This document shows positions 45,557 through 54,809 of a stretch of DNA of 64,000 nt, piece by piece. This DNA comes from Rhodocyclaceae bacterium (GTDB lineage Bacteria; Pseudomonadota; Gammaproteobacteria; Burkholderiales; Rhodocyclaceae): assembly GCA_028713915.1 (NCBI GenBank), contig JAQTNK010000021.1, positions 1-64,000 on the forward strand. Reading direction: 5' to 3'. Numbering within the stretch: position 1 is the stretch's first letter; every line of letters starts with the position of its first letter. Below the pieces are notes generated by a model. That model was not told the DNA's origin, searched no databases, and was given only the letters and a program-made list of their open reading frames with translations. A program made the position numbers and the translations under genes.

Positions 45557-45603
45557 GCGGCTTTCTCCTTTACGCCATCGACATAATCACGGCCGGGCGC
45601 CAA

Positions 45604-45984
45604 TTACTGCTGCTGTTGCGGGTTAATCGGTATGCCGCCAGGATGCGTCACGACGTCGCCCATATGCTGTTCCCACAACCCGTTCATCGTCAGCGGATCG
45701 GTGTCGCGTATCGACGGATCGCTGCGGGGTTGCTGCAGTTCGTCTGTGCGCAGCGGCCCCCTGGCGCCGCGCGATTCTTGCTGCGGCAAACCCGGACGCG
45801 CCGCCGGGATGGTGCCGGGCTCCATGGCGCCGTCGGGGCTGAAACCGCGCACGTCGGGGCCGAAAGGATATTCGCCCGCCGCAGCGGTCGTTTGACCCAC
45901 GGCGGAAACCGCTGCCACGGCGGCGGCAGCGGCCAGGCACGCGACCAAGGCGCGCCTCGACGCCTCAAGAAAATGAACGTTCAT
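45604..45984 (-). CDS. Exported small protein, unknown function
   Basis: A 126-residue protein with signal peptide MNVHFLEASRRALVACLAAAAA and an Ala-rich h-region, likely cleaved near residue 36. The mature part is Pro/Gln-rich and ends in PQQQQ. The start at 45984 has GGAGG eight bases upstream. An extended frame to 46134 lacks a ribosome site. No known domain was recognised. It is probably periplasmic. Confidence 0.7.
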   Translation of the reverse strand: MNVHFLEASRRALVACLAAAAAVAAVSAVGQTTAAAGEYPFGPDVRGFSPDGAMEPGTIPAARPGLPQQESRGARGPLRTDELQQPRSDPSIRDTDPLTMNGLWEQHMGDVVTHPGGIPINPQQQQ

Positions 45985-46365
45985 GTTCTGCCTCCATTTT
46001 TGCTGGGGGCGTCCCCTGCTTCGCCAGAAGGACGCATCCGCATTGTCGACGCTGGCGCGCCGCGCTTGATGCGAGCCAATGACATCTCGCATCCGTGTTG
46101 CAAGAGACAAGATCCGGTTGAGAATGGTTCCCAACTACGGAACCGGATGTCGCTTTGCCGACCGCGGCTTCGAGCCCGTGCCCAGCGCTGCTGGCGCGTC
46201 GATGCGGCTCGCCAAGACCGGAACTCGGCACAGGCGCTACTCCTCTAATCGCGCATCAGGACATCGAGGCGGACGCGGCCGGCAGCGCGTTAGTCCCCGG
46301 ACCTGCGTCGCCGATCACACCGCCGAACCCGCCGCGATGGATGTTCGTCAATAAGGAGGACAACC
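45985..46365. other. 381-base divergent intergenic region
   Basis: It separates the exported protein at 45604 from the small ORF at 46366 and the SPW gene. It holds an inverted repeat ATCCGGTT (46112-46119) and AACCGGAT (46141-46148), with a GGTTCCC-like inner sequence. No gene or clear -35/-10 pair was identified. Both flanking genes must have promoters here. Confidence 0.6.
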
Positions 46366-46476
46366 ATGGCAAATATCGCCCGGTTCTCACCGCTGCACAC
46401 GCGTGCTCATGCTGACGCTGCCGAAGAAGCGGCGCGGCGCACAAGCTTACGGTTCATTGATGGTTCATTGATTTGA
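46366..46476 (+). pseudogene. 36-residue ORF, possible remnant of an Hsp20-like gene
   Basis: An ATG with a strong AAGGAGG ribosome site opens a 36-codon frame beginning MANIARFSPLHTRAHADAAE. This start resembles the N-terminus of betaproteobacterial Hsp20 proteins, but the alpha-crystallin domain is missing and the frame stops after a tandem GGTTCATTGAT repeat. It ends ten bases before the SPW gene. It could be a translated leader or a deletion remnant. The Hsp20 link is weak. Confidence 0.4.
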
Positions 46477-46486
46477 GGAGACGGAT

Positions 46487-46855
46487 ATGGCTGCGAAAAT
46501 GAAACACTGGCAAGACCCGGTCAACCTCGTGTTGGGGTTGTGGATGCTCATTTCCCCGTGGGTACTGGGATACCAGGCCGAGTCGGCGGCCCAATCGAAC
46601 GCGGTGATCGTCGGCGTGGTGATCGCCATCCTGGCTGCGCTCGAACTCTTCCAGGTGACGGCGTGGGAGGAGTGGGTGAACTTCGTGCTTGGCATCTGGC
46701 TGCTGATCTCGCCATGGGTGCTGCGCTTCAGCACGATGACTACGCCGATGGCGAACGCGGTAATCATCGGCATTGCGGTGGCGGTGCTCGCGATCTGGGC
46801 ACTGGGAACGGACAGGGACATCGGCGGCTGGTGGAGTCACCCGACGACGCAATGA
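46487..46855 (+). CDS. SPW-repeat membrane protein
   Basis: A 122-residue membrane protein with four hydrophobic segments arranged as two repeats. Each contains the SPW motif: NLVLGLWMLISPWVLGY and NFVLGIWLLISPWVLRF. SPW proteins occur in stress-related gene groups, and their biochemical role is unknown. ATG at 46487 with GAGGAG upstream, after the 36-residue ORF and likely co-transcribed with it. It converges on the ankyrin gene. Confidence 0.88.
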   Translation: MAAKMKHWQDPVNLVLGLWMLISPWVLGYQAESAAQSNAVIVGVVIAILAALELFQVTAWEEWVNFVLGIWLLISPWVLRFSTMTTPMANAVIIGIAVAVLAIWALGTDRDIGGWWSHPTTQ

Positions 46856-46877
46856 GCGTTCAATAGTGCCCGCAGGG

Positions 46878-46900
46878 CGGAACCGCCGGGCGCGGTTCCG
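46878..46900. terminator. Possible bidirectional terminator hairpin
   Basis: CGGAACCGC and GCGGTTCCG form a perfect 9-bp stem with a 5-base loop between the convergent SPW and ankyrin genes. There is no T tract on either strand, so termination activity is uncertain. Confidence 0.4.
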
Positions 46901-46937
46901 TCTGGATGTTAAGCGGACATTTTCGCCGAAGTGCGCT

Positions 46938-47444
46938 TCAACAGGGCTTGCCCGCCTGGCAGCCTTTCAGAATCCAGATCGAAATCATGCCGGCGATTTC
47001 GTCGGCACGCACGCGTCGTGCCGTACTGAGCACATCGCGGCCGGCTTTCGTCTTGGCATAAGGATCCGCGCCGGCTTCGAGCAAGGCGCGGACGTTGTCG
47101 CTGCGCGTAGCGAAAGCGGCGATATGCAGCGCCGTCTGCCCTTCGTTGTCGACGGCATTGATCTTGGCACCCGCGGCGATCAGCGCCTTCAACGGGCCAC
47201 TGTCCACGTTGAGCGCCGCGTAGTGCAGCGGCGTCGAACCCAGCTGAGTGCGCGCGTCGCGCATCGATGGCTCCGTCCGAAGAATATTCTCGACATCCTG
47301 GCGCGTACCCATGCGCGCGGCGTCGTGGATCGGCAATTCGTTCTGCCCAATCGTCGTTTCGGCGCGCACCGATGCGGCAGCGACGAAGACAAGCAGCACA
47401 AGGACGAGATGACGGAAGAGATGACGATACGAGCGCGCGAACAT
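46938..47444 (-). CDS. Exported ankyrin-repeat protein
   Basis: A 168-residue protein with signal peptide (MFARSYRHLFRHLVLVLLVFVAAASVRA, cleaved after about residue 28). About three ankyrin repeats follow: ELPIHDAARMGTRQDVENIL, STPLHYAALNVDSGPLKALI and QTALHIAAFATRSDNVRALL. The C-terminal CQAGKPC has two cysteines. It is probably a periplasmic protein-interaction module. It is divergent from the flavoprotein gene that begins near 47518, which has the same sort of export signal. Confidence 0.88.
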   Translation of the reverse strand: MFARSYRHLFRHLVLVLLVFVAAASVRAETTIGQNELPIHDAARMGTRQDVENILRTEPSMRDARTQLGSTPLHYAALNVDSGPLKALIAAGAKINAVDNEGQTALHIAAFATRSDNVRALLEAGADPYAKTKAGRDVLSTARRVRADEIAGMISIWILKGCQAGKPC

Positions 47445-47517
47445 TGAATCCCCTTTTCAGTCCATCACAGGAATGTATCATCGCATCCCCGCCGTCGAAT
47501 TGATCTGGAGAAGTTTT

Positions 47518-48810
47518 TTGAGTCCCACTCGCCGAAAATTCCTCACCGCGACTGCGGCGTTCGCCGCAGCGCTTTCCGTCAGCGCGCCGCTTGTCGTCGC
47601 GGCGCCGAGCGAACTCCTGGCGCGCACGCGGAAACGGCGCGTCGTCATCGTCGGCGGCGGCTGGGGCGGGCTGGCCGCCGCACGCCGCCTGCGCGACCTC
47701 GCGCCGGATCTCGAAATCGTGCTGATCGAGCGCAATGCCGAATTCTGGTCTTGCCCGCTCAGCAACAAATGGCTCGCCGGATTCATCGACGAGGCACTGC
47801 TTGTCCATGACTACAAACGCGCCGCGGCGGCCTACGGCTACACGTTTGTCCAAGCCGCGGCGACCGAAATCGACCGTGACGCCCGACGCGTCTTGACCGA
47901 CAAGGGAACTCTCGGCTACGACTGGCTGATTCTCGCCGTCGGCATCCGGAACAACTATGAGGCCTGGTACGGCGACGACTACCGCGCGGCCGCCTACACG
48001 CGGGAACATTATCCATGTGCGTACGTGCCGGGCGATGAATTCCGCGCGATCAAACACAAGCTCGATTCGTTTGCGGGAGGCGATCTCGTCATGACGTTGC
48101 CGCCGGCGCCTTACCGCTGCCCGCCATCACCCTATGAACGTGCCTGCCTGATCGCCTGGCTGCTGAAGTCGCGGGGCATCAAGGGCAAGCTGACCGTGAT
48201 CGACCCGAACCCGGCGGCGCTCGCCTTTCAGCGCACCTTCGACGCCTTTCCCGACCAACTCGGCTACTTGCCGCAGAGCGCGATCAAGTCGGTCGATCCA
48301 TTCAACCGCAAGATCGTCACCGAGTTCGACGAAGTCCGCTTCGACGACGCAATCCTGATGCCGCCGCAGCAGGCAGGCGATCTGGTTCGGCAAGCCGGCT
48401 TGCTGGCGCGCGCAGGGCACGACCAAGGCTGGGCCGACCTCGATCCGCTGCATCTTCATGCGCGCGCTGACGAGCGCATCTTTCTCGTCGGCGATCTTGC
48501 CGGCAGCGTGTCGCCGCTATTCGGCAGCTACCCGAAGAGCGGCCACATGGCGGCAGCGCTTGGCCGTATCGCCGCCGCGGAAATCGCCGCGCGTGCGCAC
48601 GACCAGCCACCTCCCCAACTGCTGCCAGAGAGCATCTGCCACGTATTCACGAGTTTCGATCCGCCCGAGACAACGCGTTTCCACACCAGCTATCATCTGC
48701 GCGGCGATGGACTGGTCGCCCAAGCGAGCGACCAGAAGCACGACCCCAACCCGCGCGACGAGGATGTGCGCTGGCTGAAGTCGCAGTTCGCCGACTTCCT
48801 TGCCGATTAG
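47518..48810 (+). CDS. Exported FAD flavoprotein of the flavocytochrome c sulfide dehydrogenase family
   Basis: About 430 residues. A twin-arginine signal SPTRRKFLTATAAFAAALS starts the protein if translation begins at TTG 47518, which has GGAG seven bases upstream. An ATG at 47473 would add 15 residues and put its AGGA too close. The FAD fold is VVIVGGGWGGLAAARRL. PYRCPPSPYERA is the marker stretch of FccB-type flavoproteins. It may oxidise sulfide or another sulfur compound in the periplasm. No cytochrome subunit is adjacent. The DUF411 gene overlaps its end on the other strand. Confidence 0.85.
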   Translation: MSPTRRKFLTATAAFAAALSVSAPLVVAAPSELLARTRKRRVVIVGGGWGGLAAARRLRDLAPDLEIVLIERNAEFWSCPLSNKWLAGFIDEALLVHDYKRAAAAYGYTFVQAAATEIDRDARRVLTDKGTLGYDWLILAVGIRNNYEAWYGDDYRAAAYTREHYPCAYVPGDEFRAIKHKLDSFAGGDLVMTLPPAPYRCPPSPYERACLIAWLLKSRGIKGKLTVIDPNPAALAFQRTFDAFPDQLGYLPQSAIKSVDPFNRKIVTEFDEVRFDDAILMPPQQAGDLVRQAGLLARAGHDQGWADLDPLHLHARADERIFLVGDLAGSVSPLFGSYPKSGHMAAALGRIAAAEIAARAHDQPPPQLLPESICHVFTSFDPPETTRFHTSYHLRGDGLVAQASDQKHDPNPRDEDVRWLKSQFADFLAD

Positions 48811-49310
48811 TGCCGCGCGTAGGTCTTCGTCTGCCCGTCCGGCATGACGAGCAGCGTTTCGTACAACTCGCGCCTGGCCTCGTGCGTGGCGTTGGGATCG
48901 AGGATGGTGCAGCCGGTCTGGCAGTTGACCGAATTCGTGCTGTCGCCCTCGAGCCCCGGCGCACCTAACGGCAAGCCAGGAACAGCGAGTCCTCGCGCCA
49001 TAGGCTTTTCCGCCAATAGCTCGCGGATGTCCTGCGCCGGGACGTGGCCCTCGACGAAATAATCACCAACGCGCGCCGTGACGTTCGATTCGACCTCCTT
49101 CGGTACCTTGAAGCGACGCCTGACGGCGTCCATGTCCGTCGTTTCGATGTACTTCACGCGAAAGCCGTTGTTGATCAGGTGTTCGCCCCAGTCGATGCAA
49201 GCGAGGCAAAGGCTGGGCATGTAGATTTCGACCAGCGGACCCTTGTCATCGGCCACAACAGTCCCGCTCGTCAGGCACGCCGCCAGAGCGGCAAGCAACA
49301 GCTTCTTCAT
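48807..49310 (-). CDS. DUF411 family exported metal-binding protein
   Basis: A 167-residue protein with signal peptide MKKLLLAALAACLTSGTVVAD and the DUF411 pattern: VEIYMPSLCLACIDWGEHL with a CxxC, then a thioredoxin-like core and GHVPAQDIRELLAEKP. DUF411 proteins have been linked to copper and metal handling. Extra cysteines occur in VNCQTGCTILD. The start overlaps the TlpA-like gene's stop by four bases, so the two are coupled. Confidence 0.87.
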   Translation of the reverse strand: MKKLLLAALAACLTSGTVVADDKGPLVEIYMPSLCLACIDWGEHLINNGFRVKYIETTDMDAVRRRFKVPKEVESNVTARVGDYFVEGHVPAQDIRELLAEKPMARGLAVPGLPLGAPGLEGDSTNSVNCQTGCTILDPNATHEARRELYETLLVMPDGQTKTYARH

Positions 49311-49879
49311 TTCGTTTCCCCGGATCGCTCAACCAACGCCGCGCGGAAGGCCACATCCATCTCCTCGGCGCTCAAGGCGCCCAGCTTGCGGAAGACCACG
49401 GTACCCCGTCGATCGAAGACGACAGTGTAAGGCAACGCCGCCGCCGTATCGCCGAGCGCCTGGAGCAAGGGCAGACCGCGCTGCTTGGCGACAAGAATCG
49501 GATAGTCGATTTCGTAGGCTTTGACGAAGGCCTGCACCACTTGCGGATTGTCTTCGACGGCGATGCCGACCAGGTCGACGCCGCGCGGTTTGAAGCGCAG
49601 CTGATGCGCCGACAACTGAGGAATCTCGGTGCGGCAAGGTGCGCACCAGCGCGCCCAGAAATTGACGACCAGCGGCTTGCCGCGCAATCGCGCCAGCGGT
49701 GCCGGTGCACCGTCGAGCCCAACGAACGCGTCGCCAAAGAAGACATCGCCCTCTGCCATCGCATTCATGGTCAAGAGAAACAGCGCAAGAAGCACGGCGC
49801 CCGACGTCCATCGGGGCCTGCCCGGAAACGACGGCACCTTGGTCACCCGGTGTCGTGCGGCTGCGTAAACGATGCTCAT
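49307..49879 (-). CDS. TlpA-like thiol-disulfide oxidoreductase
   Basis: A 190-residue thioredoxin-fold protein. A hydrophobic segment SGAVLLALFLLTMNAMA (about residues 26-42) is a signal or anchor. The active site is NFWARWCAPCRTEIPQL with the CxxC pair. The region VGIAVEDNPQVVQAFVKAYEID is typical of TlpA/ResA. It probably reduces cysteines of exported proteins such as the coupled DUF411 protein. The start at 49879 is preferred. A shorter start is possible. Confidence 0.87.
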   Translation of the reverse strand: MSIVYAAARHRVTKVPSFPGRPRWTSGAVLLALFLLTMNAMAEGDVFFGDAFVGLDGAPAPLARLRGKPLVVNFWARWCAPCRTEIPQLSAHQLRFKPRGVDLVGIAVEDNPQVVQAFVKAYEIDYPILVAKQRGLPLLQALGDTAAALPYTVVFDRRGTVVFRKLGALSAEEMDVAFRAALVERSGETK

Positions 49880-50074
49880 ACTTTGGCTGCTTCACTTTCC
49901 AAAACCGTGGCCGCGATGATACTCACCGGCATCCGAAAAAGGCAGGGGCAATGTCGCGCGACACGAGGAACTGATGCTGGAGAGGCATTGCATTATCATT
50001 GGCGCACCGGCGGCTTGGCGTATGCCGCGTGCAAGCTGCGGTAGTACAACCAAATTTCTGACTGGAGGTCGAGC

Positions 50075-53000
50075 ATGTCGCCCCGCCTGCCTTCCCTCAA
50101 AACCCTGGCGATATCGGTTGCCGGGCTTGTTGTCGCCTACCTGCTGTTCGGCTGGTTAGCCCTGCCGCGGATACTCCAATACGAGGCGGAGAAATACATC
50201 GCCGAAAAGACGGGTCACCGCCTTACCCTCGATCAGCCCGAGTTCAACCCGTTCGATCTGCGCCTGCGCCTGGCCAATCTGCATCTGGAGGAGCCGGACG
50301 GCAAGCCGCTGCTGGCCTTTCGCGAATTGGAGGTGGATCTTTCCGCTGCCAGCCTCTACCGCCGCGCCTTCGTCTTCGACGGCATCCGCTTGCAGGAACC
50401 GCAGGCCACCGTCGTGCTGCGGCCGGATGGACGCCTCAACTGGTCGCCCCTGATCGACGCCCTGAAAGGCAAGGAGGAGAAGCCGGAATCGCCGCTGCCT
50501 CGATTGGACATCCGCAAGTTCGTTTTGGCCGGCGGCCGGATCGACTTCTCCGACGAGCAGGCTGCCTTCGCCACCCGCATCGCGCCGGTGGAGGTGGAGC
50601 TCAGCGACGTGTCCACCTTGCCCGACGCCCAGGGACGCTACAAGATCGCCGCCCGAACCGCTTTCGGCGCCAACGTGATTTGGCAGGCTGAAGGCGCGGT
50701 CAATCCTTTGTCCCTGGCAGGCAATGTGACCGTCGATAACCTGGACTTGGCCGGCCTGGCTCCCTATCTCAAGGAGGTGCTGCCGATGGCCCCGCCAACG
50801 GGCGTCGCCTCTCTCAGTACCGGATATCGGCTCACCTATGCCGGCGGCAAGGTGGACCTGGCGCTGAACGATCTTGCCGCAGGACTGAAGGACCTGCGGC
50901 TCCAGTTCGCTCACGGCCCGACACTGACGGTGGGCGACATCGAAGCGAAGAACGGCCGCTTCGACCTCGGGCGCAAGAGCCTTGCCGTCGGCAGCCTCTC
51001 CCTCACCAAGAGTGGAATCGAATTGCCTCGCCCCGCCGGCGGGGCGGCCAGGCCCCTGCAAATGGATGCGCTGACCATCGACGACCTGCAGGCCGACCTC
51101 GCCGCGCGCATCGCGACCATCGGCCGCATCGCCTTGAAGGACGGCCAACTGAAGGCGACGCGCAATGCCCAAGGGCACATTGACCTCGTCGACGCCTTGC
51201 AGGCCTTTCCTCGCCAGGCCGTCAATTCGCCTGCCGCAACGCCGGCGTCGCCGACCCGGCCGCCCTGGCATTTCAAAGCCGGCAAGCTGGAGCTGGCCGG
51301 GTTTTCAGCCACGCTCCGGGACGAGGCCGTGACGCCGGCGGCCGACCTCGCCATCGATGACATTGTCATCGCCGTCGACAATGTCAGCGACGACTTGAAA
51401 GCGTCCCTGCCGGTCCGTGCCGCTTTCCGCGCGAGAACCGGCGGCAGTTTCGAGGCGGTCGGCCAAGTCGTGCCGGCCGAGCCCTCCGCGGACCTGCAGT
51501 TGAAGCTCACCGATCTGGCCCTGAAACCCGCCCAGCCCTACCTGGCCTCGGTGGTCAGGCTGACGCTGGCGGGCGGCAAGCTGTCGATGCAGGGGCGGGC
51601 CGGCTACGGCAAGGGTGGTCCAAGCTTCAAGGGCGGCTTCGCCTTGAGCGACCTGCGCCTCGACGAAACCGACACGGGCAAGCGTTTCCTGCTCTGGAAG
51701 TCGCTCTCCACCCACGACCTGGAGGCGAACGCGCAGAAGGTGGCAGTGGGCAGGCTCGACCTGGTCGGCGTCGACACGAGCTTGCTCATCGCCAAAGACA
51801 AGTCGGTCAACATCGCGCGTATCCTGCGCCGGAGCGAACCCGCCGCCGCGGCGACGGCTCCCGCTCCCGCCGTCTCCCCTGCAGGAAAATCGACGCCGGC
51901 CTTCCAGGCGAACGTCGGTCGCCTGCGGGTGATCAACGGCGAATTGGACTTCGCCGACCAGTCCCTCACGCTGCCCTTCGGCACCCGCATCCACCACCTT
52001 CGCGGCACCGTCAACGGGCTCTCGTCGCGGCCCGGCGCGCCCGGCCAACTGGAGTTGGAAGGGCAGGTGGACGACTATGGCCTGGCGCGGGCCGTGGGGC
52101 AGATCGACCTGTTCGACCCCACCCATTTCACCGATATCAAGGTGGTGTTCCGCAACGTCGAGATGACGCGGCTGACGCCCTACGCGGCCACTTTCGCCGG
52201 ACGCAAGATCAATTCCGGCAAACTGTCCCTAGACCTCGAGTACAAGTTCGACAAGCGCCAGATGCAGGGCCAGAACCAGGTCATCATGGACCAGCTGACG
52301 CTGGGCGAGCGGGTTGAAAGCCCGGAGGCCAAGAACCTGCCCCTGGACCTGGCGATTGCGATTCTTCAGGATTCCGACGGCCGCATCGAACTCGGCCTGC
52401 CCGTCTCCGGCAGCCTGGACGATCCGCAGTTCAGCTTCGGGCAGATTGTCTGGAAGGCCATCGTCAACGTGCTGACCAAGATCGCCACCGCGCCGTTCCG
52501 GGCGCTCGCTTCGCTGTTCGGCGGGAGCGAGAAGTTCGAAAACATCGCCTTCGAGGCCGGCAGCGTCCGACTGACGCCGCCGGAACGCGAGAAGCTGGTG
52601 CATCTCGCGGCTGTCCTGAACAAGCGGCCCGGCTTGGCGTTGACGGTGCACGGCGTCTATGCCGACGCGGACCGGGTCGCCCTCCAGGACCGGCAGCTAC
52701 GCCGCGCCGTGGCCGAGCGGGCAGGCCAGCATCCTGAAGAAGGCGAAGACCCCGGTCCGCTGTCGACCCAGGATCCCAAGGTTCAGTCCGCCCTGGAAAG
52801 CCTTTTCGCCGACCGGCTCGGCGGCGGCGAATTGGCGGCCCTCAAAGAGGGCTTCCGCCAAGCCAACCCGGGCCAGTTGAAGGAAGGGGTTGCCGGCAAG
52901 ATGATATCGCGGCTGACGGGCCTGTTCCGCGAGAAGAGAACGCTGAGTTCGAACGAGGTCACGCAGCTGAAGGGTGCCGACTTCTACGCCGTCCTCTTCG

Positions 53001-53254
53001 AGCGCTTGCGCGAGCGCGAGGCGGTGGCCGATGACAAGCTCGTGGCCCTGGCCAAAGCCCGCGGCGAGAATGCGGCGGCGGCTCTGCGACAAGCCGGTGC
53101 GCCCGCGGACCGCATGGCGCTCGATGCACCGGAGAAGGTAGAAGCCACGGGCCGCGATGTACCCGTGAAGCTCGTGTTGGGTCCGGCAGCCAAGACGACT
53201 TCCCCCGCGGCCTCCGCAAACGGACATGAGGGGTCGCTACCGCCTACACAATAG
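50075..53254 (+). CDS. Large DUF748 (AsmA-like) envelope protein
   Basis: A 1059-residue protein with an N-terminal membrane helix (AISVAGLVVAYLLFGWLAL, residues 11-29) and a long beta-rich periplasmic body. The early segment EKYIAEKTGHRLTLDQPEFNPFDLRLRLANLHLEEPDG is the DUF748 opening. DUF748 proteins are AsmA-related, and AsmA relatives are thought to bridge the membranes for lipid transport. Residues about 840-880 (VRLTPPEREKLVHLAAVLN) resemble an OmpA-like stretch. It ends 11 bases into the oppositely oriented Crp-type gene. Confidence 0.87.
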   Translation: MSPRLPSLKTLAISVAGLVVAYLLFGWLALPRILQYEAEKYIAEKTGHRLTLDQPEFNPFDLRLRLANLHLEEPDGKPLLAFRELEVDLSAASLYRRAFVFDGIRLQEPQATVVLRPDGRLNWSPLIDALKGKEEKPESPLPRLDIRKFVLAGGRIDFSDEQAAFATRIAPVEVELSDVSTLPDAQGRYKIAARTAFGANVIWQAEGAVNPLSLAGNVTVDNLDLAGLAPYLKEVLPMAPPTGVASLSTGYRLTYAGGKVDLALNDLAAGLKDLRLQFAHGPTLTVGDIEAKNGRFDLGRKSLAVGSLSLTKSGIELPRPAGGAARPLQMDALTIDDLQADLAARIATIGRIALKDGQLKATRNAQGHIDLVDALQAFPRQAVNSPAATPASPTRPPWHFKAGKLELAGFSATLRDEAVTPAADLAIDDIVIAVDNVSDDLKASLPVRAAFRARTGGSFEAVGQVVPAEPSADLQLKLTDLALKPAQPYLASVVRLTLAGGKLSMQGRAGYGKGGPSFKGGFALSDLRLDETDTGKRFLLWKSLSTHDLEANAQKVAVGRLDLVGVDTSLLIAKDKSVNIARILRRSEPAAAATAPAPAVSPAGKSTPAFQANVGRLRVINGELDFADQSLTLPFGTRIHHLRGTVNGLSSRPGAPGQLELEGQVDDYGLARAVGQIDLFDPTHFTDIKVVFRNVEMTRLTPYAATFAGRKINSGKLSLDLEYKFDKRQMQGQNQVIMDQLTLGERVESPEAKNLPLDLAIAILQDSDGRIELGLPVSGSLDDPQFSFGQIVWKAIVNVLTKIATAPFRALASLFGGSEKFENIAFEAGSVRLTPPEREKLVHLAAVLNKRPGLALTVHGVYADADRVALQDRQLRRAVAERAGQHPEEGEDPGPLSTQDPKVQSALESLFADRLGGGELAALKEGFRQANPGQLKEGVAGKMISRLTGLFREKRTLSSNEVTQLKGADFYAVLFERLREREAVADDKLVALAKARGENAAAALRQAGAPADRMALDAPEKVEATGRDVPVKLVLGPAAKTTSPAASANGHEGSLPPTQ

Positions 53255-53984
53255 GGAATTCGCCTTGGCGATATTGCACGTCGGATAGCAGACGTAGCAT
53301 CTCTTTCCGGACTACGGCGTAGCACTCGCAGGCGCGCGTTTCGAGTCCCGACCGGTCCAGTACCGAAATATGGCCGCGCCGGTAGCGAATGAAGCCAGCC
53401 TGCTGCAGATTCCCGGCGGCCTCGGTAATGCCTTCGCGGCGAACGCCGAGCATGCTGGCGACCAACTCCTGGGTCATGACCAAGTCGTTCGACGGCATGC
53501 GATCGAGTGTCAGCAACAGCCAGCGGCACAGCTGCTGCTCCACGGAATGGTGCCGCATGCAGGCCGCGGTCTGCGCCATCTGCGTTAGCAACGCCTGGGT
53601 GTAGCGCAGCAATAGCCGCTGCATCATGCCGGCGCGATCGAATTCCTGCTTCAGCAGGCGGCGCTCCAACCGATAGGCGTGGCCCGCCGTCTGCACCACG
53701 GCCGAACTGGGTGTGGTGTCGCCGCCCATGAACAAGGAAATGCCGACCATGCCTTCGTTGCCCACGCCGGCGGATTCGGCCGATGCGCCCGACTCCATGA
53801 CGTAGTGGAGCGAGACGATGGCGGTGGTGGGGAAATAGGCGTGCTGCAGCTGGGTGTCGGGTTCGTAGAGCATTTTGCCGAGCGGCAGCGGCACCAGATC
53901 CAGATGCTCGGCGATGGACGCGAAGTCCGCCGTCGGCAAGGCGGCGAGAAGATGATTCTGGCTCGGGCTATCGGGCTGTGGCAT
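53244..53984 (-). CDS. Crp/Fnr-family regulator without FNR cysteines
   Basis: A 246-residue regulator with an N-terminal cyclic-nucleotide-like beta barrel (GKMLYEPDTQLQHAYFPTT) and a C-terminal winged helix (LVMTQELVASMLGVRREGITEAAGNL). The FNR N-terminal cysteine cluster is absent. The ligand glycines of Crp are not clearly preserved either. It is immediately downstream of the response regulator (stop and start abut at 53984/53985) and is likely in one transcript with the kinase and response regulator. Confidence 0.87.
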   Translation of the reverse strand: MPQPDSPSQNHLLAALPTADFASIAEHLDLVPLPLGKMLYEPDTQLQHAYFPTTAIVSLHYVMESGASAESAGVGNEGMVGISLFMGGDTTPSSAVVQTAGHAYRLERRLLKQEFDRAGMMQRLLLRYTQALLTQMAQTAACMRHHSVEQQLCRWLLLTLDRMPSNDLVMTQELVASMLGVRREGITEAAGNLQQAGFIRYRRGHISVLDRSGLETRACECYAVVRKEMLRLLSDVQYRQGEFPIV

Positions 53985-54809
53985 CTAATTCTTCGCCGTC
54001 AGTTCGACGCCGATGCCGCGGTAGCCGATGAAGCGGCCGGACTGGTTGAACATCGGCTCCCCGCTGACCTGGAATTGTTGTCGCGAGCCATCGGTCTTGG
54101 CGCGGGTGAAGACGAAATCCAGGAACGGCTGCCGCGCCGCAATCGCGGCCTGCAACAGCGTCCGCTCCGCCTCGTTCCAGCCTTCTGTCCGAACGTCGCC
54201 GGCATCGACTGCCAGGGTGTCGACCGTGATGCCGAGCATTTCGAGCACCGGGCCGGACACCTTGGTGAAGTTCATGTCTTCGTCCTGCTCCCAGTACCAG
54301 TCCGAGGCCAGTTCGGTCAGGCTGCGGTAGCGCGCTTCGCTTTCGCGCAGTTCCGCGGTCCGCTCCTGCACCGTTTGCTCCAGCCGCTTGTTGTAATCGT
54401 CGAGGCTCTTGTACAGCAGCCGCACTTCCAGCATGTTGTGGATGCGCGTCCTGACCTCGACGAGGTCGAACGGCTTGCTGATGAAGTCCTTGGCACCGGC
54501 TTGCAGCGCGCGCAATTTGTGGCCGGGCTGCGCGGTGATCACCAGCACCGGAAGATAGGCGTCCGCGGGGTTGGCCTTGAGGCCTTCCATCACCTGGAAT
54601 CCATCCATGCCGGGCATCTGCAGATCGAGCAGAATCAGGTCGTAGCAATTCTTGCGATGCAGGGCGCAGACCTCTTGCGGATCCATGGTCGACGCGACAT
54701 TGACGTAGCCGGCATCGCGCAGCAGTTGTTCGAGCAGGATCACATTCGATTCCTGATCATCGACGATCAGGATGCGGGCATTGAGGATGTCGCGTTCGGC
54801 AAGCATCAT
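53985..54809 (-). CDS. Response regulator with PAS domain
   Basis: A 274-residue protein. A CheY-like receiver (about residues 10-130) carries the phosphoacceptor Asp in LILLDLQMPGMDGFQVM and the switch Lys region FISKPFDLVEV. A coiled segment of about 25 residues follows, then a PAS domain (about 150-270) with YRSLTELASDWYWEQDEDM. No DNA-binding or enzymatic output was seen, so output probably works through partners. Its start overlaps the stop of the hybrid kinase gene by four bases. Confidence 0.88.
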   Translation of the reverse strand: MMLAERDILNARILIVDDQESNVILLEQLLRDAGYVNVASTMDPQEVCALHRKNCYDLILLDLQMPGMDGFQVMEGLKANPADAYLPVLVITAQPGHKLRALQAGAKDFISKPFDLVEVRTRIHNMLEVRLLYKSLDDYNKRLEQTVQERTAELRESEARYRSLTELASDWYWEQDEDMNFTKVSGPVLEMLGITVDTLAVDAGDVRTEGWNEAERTLLQAAIAARQPFLDFVFTRAKTDGSRQQFQVSGEPMFNQSGRFIGYRGIGVELTAKN

